From Burhinus oedicnemus (taxonomy: Eukaryota; Chordata; Aves; Charadriiformes; Burhinidae): a stretch of DNA of 64,000 nt. The notes below the pieces were generated by a model. That model was not told the DNA's origin. It saw only the letters and a program-made list of their open reading frames with translations, and ran no database searches. Positions 55,782 through 64,000 of this stretch are shown here, piece after piece (positions within the stretch are counted from its first letter, which is position 1; the number at the start of each line of letters is the position of its first letter). The stretch is from NCBI GenBank assembly GCA_008921705.1, contig VFFE01007669.1, forward strand, positions 4,285,246 to 4,349,245, in the 5' to 3' direction. The translations under genes and the position numbers were made by a program.

Positions 55782-58700
55782 AACCTGTGATTTGTAGGAG
55801 GTCGGTATAGTTCACAGGAGCTGGACTTCACACTCTCTGAACTTCCTGGTAAGACCTCTTGCCCTGAATTTCATCATTAGAAATCTCATTAGCCATCCAT
55901 GCAAAACAGAGAGGGGAGAAATAAGGCAGCTGTTGTTCTCCTTGGTGCTCTCCTCCCCATGAAAGAAAAATTAAAGTCAGATGTGACATAGCAGGAGGTA
56001 TTAAAAAGTAAATAAGAGGTTTTGAAACAGAGAAGCTCCATGTCATCATTCTAAAAGGGGGGAAAAAGTTTAAAAACCCAAACCCAAGTCTCAATTTACC
56101 ATGTTTTGAAAAGAAAATAAATGGTTCTGGAAGGTAGATCAATGCTAATGAGTCTGCCATAACCCTCATGGTAATTTTGGAGCTATGTATCAGGTTATTA
56201 GGTTTCTCTTCAAGATAATCCTGATAATTCAGGGGAGTCTCAGTAGAATGGAGGGTTCACTAAGACTTTGGGTAGTACCAATTGTTACCAAACTTCTAAA
56301 ATCTAGGAAGCTTGTCTGTATACCCCAAATTCAAGGCTTTGCTAAAATTTCTATTCAAGAAACACTAATACTAAAGGTAATCTTCAGCATATGCAGAAAT
56401 ACCAAGCAATTATTGTCGGTGGCCCTAAGATGACACTTTTTTTCAAGAAATGCCCTTTGAAAATCTTGCAGGTGATAACTGAATAACTCAAATATGCTTT
56501 TTTCTAGCAGCAAAACCAGTACTGCAACAGGCAGGTTATCCTTAACAACTAAATTTCATTACATAATCATATCTGTACAATCAACAAGCTGCAAAAACAT
56601 AAAATCAGTCATTCTAGTTGATTTTAATGTCAGGATAAGCTGTTGTTCATGCAGCTAACTGAAGGAAAAGGTAGTGATGGGAATTCTTACCCATTTTTCT
56701 ATTATATACATCTAGTTCAGGAACTCCAGAATATTTACCTCTGTAATATGTACTGTCTTCCACTTAGTGAATTTAAACTTTTAGACCAAATAGATGATAT
56801 TTATTCCTGGTTTGTTTAATTACTGACTAATTATGGGATTTAATTTTATTTATTCAGTGTATATGATTTAATTAGAAAAATTACTAAAATTTTGTTAAAT
56901 GACCTGTTAATAATTACATTTGAAAACCTATATGCTCTCAGTGCTCAACTCTCTCAAACTGCCTTCTGCCCTCAGTATTTGTTGTCTGCTTACTGTGGAG
57001 TCTTGCTTTGCTTGTGAAGTTCCCTACATTGTGATGCAGACATTTTTCAGTATCTCAAAACATTGCATTTTCCATAGGTACTGTAGGTTAACAAAAGACA
57101 ACGGTCTGACAACTGGCTGTAAATGATTTCATGTTGCACAAGTCTGCCGTATAAGCAAAAATCTTAACCCCTGTTTTAATATTCAGAGCATGTAATGCAA
57201 AATCAAAGAATGCGCAAAAGACTGTACAGACAATGAATTGCTAAAATAACAGTAATGATGCACAGTTCTACAATCACCCTTTTCTCTCTGCTGAAGGACC
57301 CTGCATATAAGGCAAATCTCCACCTGGCAAATTCTAATGACAGTTTTTCTTAATTACACATATGTTACAAGATCCACTATGGTCAGCTCTATATAAAAAC
57401 AGTATATTGCTTCCATTATAGTTGGACATTTGCATTAAAACACAAATAGGTTCCTTGCTTATCTGCCTTCCTGGCTTGAGGCCGGTAGCTTTCCTGCCTT
57501 TTATTAGTTGCAGCATAATCTAAAATAGAGGCTGAATAAAATAATTGACCAAGAATATAGCTTCAGATAATATTGTCTATGTGCCCCACTCTGTCTTTTC
57601 CTTTTCTGTCTCTCCCCAGGGGAAAAGCAGTTATCTTCCTTATGGTAAATCCAGTTCCTATCCACAGTAATCATGTAAATCTTGGCATCAGTCTCACAGC
57701 AGAATAAAAAGTCAAATCAGCAGGAAACTTCCACATAAGAGCAACAGGCAGTCCCAGGAGGAAGAAAAACCCAACAAAAAACATCCTCTCAAACTCTTCC
57801 ATTTATTTTCTCTCAAAAATAAGAGTTCTACTCATTAGAAACACTCAGGTTTTCTTGTAATTTTTAAGATAATATGCCTTCAAAGAATAACAGCTCATTG
57901 TTCAGCAAGCTTGCCAGCCTTTGAAAGCCTTTTATTTCAAAGCTTCTTTCTGAATAAACAAATCTATAAAGAGAACAAATTGAAGTTTCTGCTTTTCCTA
58001 GTGTTTTGCATAGAGGCTACACAAGCTGTCTTGTCTCAAAATGTGTCAGACCCCAAATTATAGCTTTAAAGTAACAGAAAATTGTTGGATGTAGCTGGTG
58101 GGATGGATTTTATGTATTTTACGTACAGACTGACTCTAAAGCCACAAAAAATATTTTTAATTGAAGATTCAATATGTTAGATCAAACCCCCAAGGTATTT
58201 ATTATTATTACAGTCCTACATATTCGAAAATATTACTAGTAATTTGATTAGGGGTATTTTAAATTTTTAGAAATAGGCAAAGGAAGACTAATTGTAATAC
58301 AATTAGCTATCATATAAACATGCTGACAACATAATAAAACTAAAAGAGTGGTTTGAAAGATAATCTGAATTTGTACATATTGGATTGATGTATAAAATGT
58401 CTTTGTATCCAGTTATTACACTCCACAAGAGCTTACTTCCGAGTGAATTAGTCTTCTAAGGCATTAGGAGGAGCTGTCTGATTCAGACAAACTGACTTGC
58501 CCTCCCCAAAATGAGAGAATGATTACCAGGGTTATAAAACAGAGAAAACATACTCAGAGATATAAAGATTTTGTCTGCTAGAACAGAGATTCACGGGATA
58601 CAGAGTTAGGAATAAAATGTCCTTAGAAGAACTGGAGAGGGGAACTTGGAATAAGAAAGAAATGTTTTTTAGTCAGTGGAGCACATTAACTGAGTGGCTT

Positions 58701-60131
58701 GGAAAGCTTAAGTAAGTAGGTGCAAAATAATGCAATTTGTAGGGAAATTGTGAAGAAATGTCTGAACTCTCACAAGATTGTAATCACCTCTTAACATAGG
58801 AAGGAGACCTGGGCGTTGCTGTGAAGAGCTCAAACCAGGTGTAGATTCCCTGATAGAGGTTCCTATATTCTGTGTTAGTACCTGAGTAACAATTGAAAAT
58901 TACGAAGAAGCTCAGAGTACGCAAGACTCCCTGGTAACTGGTGTAGGCTTACAAAGGAAGAAATCAAAATAAGCACTATATGTAATTCTGTGCCAGAATA
59001 TTGGACTTTATAGAAAAAGCAGGTACAGACAGAGTACAGGTACAGGCAGAGATTGGAATAACATTGAACTCTACTGTCTCTGAAGTCCACTAAAAACTCT
59101 GGAAGCAACTTTTACTTAAAGATACCTTTTTTCAAAGCAGAGTAACGCTACTGTGAGAGATTTGAATCCCTGTTGGTGTGGGAATGGCTGACTGCCTGTA
59201 TTGCCTGTGAACTTTCATTTATTCGAGGATAGGATAGCAGTGCTTAGGTCTGTATGCAGACTCTTTGAGCCAAATACTCCTTTTGGTTATACACTTACAG
59301 CGTCATGGGTAGGCAAATTCTTCCCAAGCTTTTGCAGTGCCATTGGGAGGGTCCCACTGCTTGGTAGCAGAGAACATGTATAATGGTGCCTTTTTTGCTG
59401 GGCAGTGGTTGTTATTTTCAGTCACCAGCTGTATAACTGTCAGTGCAGACAAAAGAGCTGGGAAGTTTTCTACTCCAGCATTTTGAAAGCTCCTGCAGTT
59501 TTGTTTTGCAAGACCCTTCCAACTTCTGCTTACTGTATGCAATAAAGTGAGAACAAGACTTATCTCTGATTTTACATTGCTACAGACTTTAAGAAGCATA
59601 CTCATACATTTCCAGCTGTTGTTCTTACTAGGTATGGAGACCTGTGAAGTGATGGTAGCATTTCATATCGCTTTGTAAATACAGAAAAAAAAGTGATTTA
59701 TTTTTTGTCGAGTAACTGTCCAGCAAACATCTTTGTTTACTCCATGCACCTCATCCTTTATTTGTGAATTGTAACTAAAATGTAACTTTAAGGTTTTTTA
59801 AACAAAGTATTTCCATAAAACCATATGAAGATAAGAAGTAGTTATAAATGGAGAAGCCACTACCTGTCCACAGCAAATACTCCATGAAGACTGATCTATC
59901 CAGTTCAGAGTACAAGCTGAACGGACAAGAAGATTGCTGTTGGGGAGCAACGAGGGCTGGCTGGAAGCAGGGCAGGCACAGAAACGGCAATCAGGTTCAA
60001 CATCATCAGGCAAGTTCATGGTGCTGAGGCAGGTCGACAGTCGTGATAGAAAGTCTATCCACAGATCATAACCAGACCCACTGAGGGTCAGAGCCCTGTG
60101 ATCACTGGGCAGGTCCATGGCGATGGGGTCA
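55782..60131. other. Intergenic sequence, possible ancient CR1 remnant
   Basis: Mostly unique AT-rich DNA. From about 58540 to 58840 the word order (ATGCAATTTGTAGGGAAAT, then GGAGACCTGGGCGTTGCTGT and GAAGAGCTC) resembles the middle of old CR1/L3-type LINEs, but the match is weak. 59930-60131 is GC-richer and resumes after the LTR at 60905. Confidence 0.45.
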
Positions 60132-60136
60132 GGCAG

Positions 60137-60899
60137 TGTCGTGGTTTGGGTGGGCTAGCCACTGAAATGAATGACAGATGCTCTCTGACCTCTCTCTTCA
60201 GAGAAGGGAGAGCATCTCCCTTCAGGGAGAGGAGGAAGAACGAGAAAGAGACGAGTTTAGAAAGAACTAAACTAATGAAATATTAGTAATAAAATAAAAA
60301 GAAGATAATGAAATATATACAATATATACAAAACCATATTGAGCTCCCAGGATGATGATAATGTTGCCGGCAGGCATGGGGAAAGTCCCAGACTGGACTC
60401 AGCAACAAATGGGAGCTGAACTCAGGAACTGGATTCAGGAATGCACGGATCAGGATCAAAGGCAGATGAACAGAGAGAGTGCTCCTTGGATGCTGGCGAC
60501 TGAAGAAAGAGAGAACTGCCCCTTTGATCCCTCAGCTTTTATACCGAGCATGAGGCAGATGGGATGGAATACGCTGTTGGTCAGTTTTGGGTCACCTGTC
60601 CTGTCCGCTCCTCCCCACAGGTGTGACCTCTTTACACTTTTCTGCTTCCGACCCTTCAATGGGGCAAAAGCCAAAGTTGGCTGCCCTTGGTTGTTGTAGC
60701 AATAAGTATAAGCAAGACCATCTCTGTATACCATTCTTCAGCATAAATTAGAAACAATCAGGTCTTATCCCTCTGGGAGTGAACAGTGTCTGGACAATAT
60801 GGTGTTAATTTCAGAGACTTCAGTTGGTTAGAAGAGGCTTAGCTGGAAAGTAAAATTGCTGAACAGAAAATTCGTTCTGTTTTACCTCAAACCAGGACA
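60137..60899 (-). mobile_element. Solo LTR of an endogenous retrovirus (763 bp), - orientation
   Basis: Read on the - strand it starts TGTCCTGGTTTGAGG and ends AAACCACGACA. A 5-bp target duplication GGCAG flanks it (60132-60136 and 60900-60904). A TATAAAA box lies at 60543-60537 (-). No internal viral genes adjoin it. The termini resemble those of the LTR at 37.5 kb, but the body and length differ. Confidence 0.88.
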
Positions 60900-60904
60900 G
60901 GCAG

Positions 60905-63900
60905 AAGCCAGGCCAGGAAGTCAGGTGCAATGGGGCACAGGCGAAGACTGAAGCACTCAGGCTAAGCATAGTTAGAGCCCCTGGCCTCATGGGCAGGGGT
61001 GTGCGTGAGGGTCCCAGGTGAGGCTGGTCAGGGCCACTGGGGCCTATTAGTGTGTTCAGGGCCCTGACAATTTTAACATTATGTAAATTATTATCCATCG
61101 GAAGTCTTGCATTTGGGACAGACTAAAATGATTTCAGGGGATGTATCTCACTGAACTTGTGTTCACATTCCTCATTACAGATGCAGTAATAACAGCAATG
61201 AACACTCATGTAAATTTTCGTGTAGTTTTAATCCCGTTCTCTATATCTGCACAGAAACAGTAGCCAGACAGTAGTAGTGCTCTCATTGCCACAGTGATCT
61301 ATGAGCTATCCCTTAACTGCAACAGCAATTGATGTTTTTAACAAAAAGATCAAGCACTCAAGCTGAATTGCTAGGATAATACTTATACTAGAGGTCTTTT
61401 AATGTAGTATTTCTACCAGATCCAATAGTCATAGCAATAATGAGAGGAATGCCCTGGAGAATCAGAGTTACACTGAATTTTGCCACTTTGTTGACCTAAA
61501 CATGAATACTAAGCTTTGTGAAAAACCACAGTGCCCTGTCTACATCAGTACTCCCACTGTTACTAACACCATGAAATCACTGCCATAGCTATAGGAGACA
61601 AGGTATATTCCAGTATAGCTTGAAAGGACAGGTAAGCAAGTCAGATCAAAAAGTAGCACTCGCATACCATGTACAAAATAGCTTTCAGTAGTACTGAAAC
61701 TAAAGTATATTCAGTGGAATATATCAGAAAACATGCTTACAAAGCCACTATCCTCAAATAGAGTAAATTAAGAACAGAAGCTGTTAGCACGTATCAGAGA
61801 GGAGAACTTTACTTTTTGGTTATTTGAAATTGGCACTGATGTTCACTTTTTCAGGGTCACATTTTACATGCGACTGCAAGATCAAATGGCAAAAGTACTG
61901 GAAGTTCCTGGTTTTTTTCTAATTCTTGCTACTTTCATATCTTGTATATGAGCTTATCCCTAAATTTTCATGCTCTTATGTTCTCTTTGTTGCATCTTTC
62001 AACCAAGCTTGTACTCACTCTGAAGTTACATACTGGAGTTCAAGAAGTCTGAGGTAGAGCACAATAAAGAACAATTTCCAGCATCAGAGATTAAGAAATA
62101 CTGTATTTTAAGTGGACCCTTTAAAAGAACATCAAACTAAATGTATAAATTCTGACATGACTGTGTGTTTCATGTCTACTAATCTGGTAATTTTATTTTA
62201 AGGCAGATGACTCATGATATTGTATCATCTAAAGCAATGCTAGACTAGCATCTGCCAAAGGCTGTTTTGGTAGTGCTTGCCACCTAGTGGATTACTGCTT
62301 GTATACACGTAGGAGAAGGATCATCTGCTACAAAAATATTTGAAAACATGCTTATTAATCACATTATTTAATAATATCATGCAGACTTGAGTACTGCTAG
62401 ATGGAATTTTTTTTTGTTGGAATGCAATGGTAGTGAAAATTGAAATAAGAATTGCAAACGTTTTCACAACTTTTATCCATTTTCTGATAGCTCTATTTAT
62501 AGCTATTGCTTGACTTGGTGATAGGCAAAAGATGGAATTTGAGAACCAACGAGTAGTCTGTATACATGGCCATGGACTCAACTGTAAACTCAAGCCCCAA
62601 GCTAACATATGTTGGTTGGTAGTCTATGATGACCATATTTGGCAAATATAAGTGAGGTCATTGAAACTTACACCAGTTGTTTCTACTTTTTCTATTAGAG
62701 TTAGCTGTGGCCTTGTCATTTTTGTTAAAACAAAAGTTCTGATATGTGTACAGTAGAAACTAGGTTTTCTCAACTTTACCTCCTCTCTTCTGTTAGCCAT
62801 GTCGCTTGGAATGGTTGTCATCCATTTTTTTGACCTGGACTTCAGTCTCTTCCTGTATAGCAATTTGCCCTTCATTACTGCCCACCATTCTTGCAGACAT
62901 CAAAATGTTGCTCGTACTATAACACAACACAAGAATCTGTACGTAAGTTACAAGGGTTCCATCAACTACTTACAAAAAACACTTCTCCACACAAATGCAG
63001 TCCTCCTGCCAAAATTTTGAGTCCCCTCTTTCAAGTGTGAATAGAATTGAGCTTTTATTGAATTTTGTAATAATTTACTGAAAAAATATGGACTATTTTA
63101 CCAGAACTTTCTCCCAAAAATCTGGCCTACAGGACACGGTTAAGAGAAGTTATCACCAACAGGGAATTATCAAGTGTGATTACAGCAAGTTTTCTGCTAT
63201 ACTGATGATTGTAACAATATTTTTTACTCTTCCATGATGTTGGAAAGTTTTAGGCAACAGCTGTATGATATTCAGGAATAATAAGTTTATGCTTTACACT
63301 TTCAGAAGTGTTTCCAATTAATCTTACTAAGCTCAAGAACATACCTTAATTCTTACTTGTTACAGATATGTTCATATCGATGATTTTGCCGATTCATGAT
63401 CAATAACCTAGTGATGAGTAACTTGATGTGCAGGTGTTGAATCTGGGTCAGAAGATTCCATGGGGTCAAAACCTTTGCTCTGCATTCAGTTTGCTGTTAT
63501 TTATCTGAAGGTATTTGGATCTTACAGCGCATTATGTGACTGTCAGACATCAGAATTTATGATCTTCCCTTATTTGCTATGGCAATCTCATGACTGAGGA
63601 TAGTTTTGGTTTTTTTTCCCCTCTAACAACTGTTATGGGGAATTTCTATTATGATCAGAAGGTGAAATACAATTTCTTTCTTCGTACAGTGAATTCCTTC
63701 ACTTTCCATTATATACTGATTATCCTTCTAACACTACAGAACTTCATCAGGAATACTTGGAATTAAGAAATATTTAAGAAATTTTGTACACCTATCCTCC
63801 TGTTTTCAAAAAAGTAATCATAGGAATAATTTGATCTTTTGCCAAGTCTAGAAAGTAGTATTTTAGTACCATAATATAAATCTGTACTCAGTGGTATCAT

Positions 63901-64000
63901 AAGCTTGAAAAATCATTTTTATTAACATACAAAATAGCATAAGGAAAATAGACATTGTAATTAAACATTTGCTTTCATCTACAAATAAGTACCGCAAGTA
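60905..64000. other. Intergenic sequence to the right edge
   Basis: A GC-richer stretch to about 61060 looks like the continuation of the sequence split by the LTR. The remainder is AT-rich and unremarkable. A weak CTCF-like string (GCCACCTAGTGG) lies near 62279-62290. No gene is supported. Confidence 0.6.

Noticed and set aside
60352..60734. 115- and 92-codon frames near 60.5 kb
   Set aside because: They lie inside the solo LTR body, which is regulatory sequence and not coding.
62624..62745. ATGATGA followed at a distance by CTGA, as in a C/D snoRNA
   Set aside because: The boxes are more than 110 nt apart, no terminal stem is visible, and the site is not in an intron of a known host gene.

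Overview
This window is vertebrate nuclear DNA, most likely from a bird and probably outside the Galliformes. The evidence is CR1 retrotransposon pieces ending in the bird-type ATTCTATG tail, two solo LTRs of a type I know from neoavian genomes, spliced genes with GT-AG introns, and one 20-base run of N at 15692-15711. The species cannot be named from sequence alone.

Layout. 1-3.8 kb holds the last three coding exons and the 3' UTR of SLC25A12 (Aralar1, the mitochondrial aspartate/glutamate carrier) on the + strand. 3.8-6.6 kb is a short spacer between converging genes, with a TA microsatellite and an imperfect inverted repeat. 6.6-35.4 kb holds the complete DYNC1I2 gene (cytoplasmic dynein 1 intermediate chain 2) on the - strand. 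I resolved 16 coding exons, including one in-frame 60-nt cassette exon. They sum to 1830 nt (609 aa) without the cassette and 1890 nt (629 aa) with it. Every junction keeps frame. 34.7-36.0 kb is a CpG island containing the DYNC1I2 promoter, with two oppositely oriented ZNF143/SBS-type motifs. 36-64 kb has no protein gene I can support. It holds a solo LTR at 37.5-38.0 kb, CR1 copies near 41.9, 52.1-52.9 and 55.5-55.8 kb, a 57-bp tandem duplication at 47.8-47.9 kb, and a second solo LTR at 60.1-60.9 kb.

Gene relationships. SLC25A12 and DYNC1I2 end tail to tail. As I recall, the paralogues SLC25A13 and DYNC1I1 have the same arrangement in human (7q21.3 versus 2q31.1), so this pair looks like an ancient duplicated block. 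The two proteins act separately: aspartate/glutamate exchange across the inner mitochondrial membrane, and cargo and light-chain scaffolding in the dynein motor. In human, CYBRD1 lies beyond the DYNC1I2 promoter. I could not find any of its exons here.

I did not find a convincing new biological system. The items most worth a second look are the paired ZNF143 motifs, a possible spliced + strand exon with an uninterrupted frame just downstream of them, the G-run tract beside the exon 3 splice donor, and the inverted repeat between the two genes.
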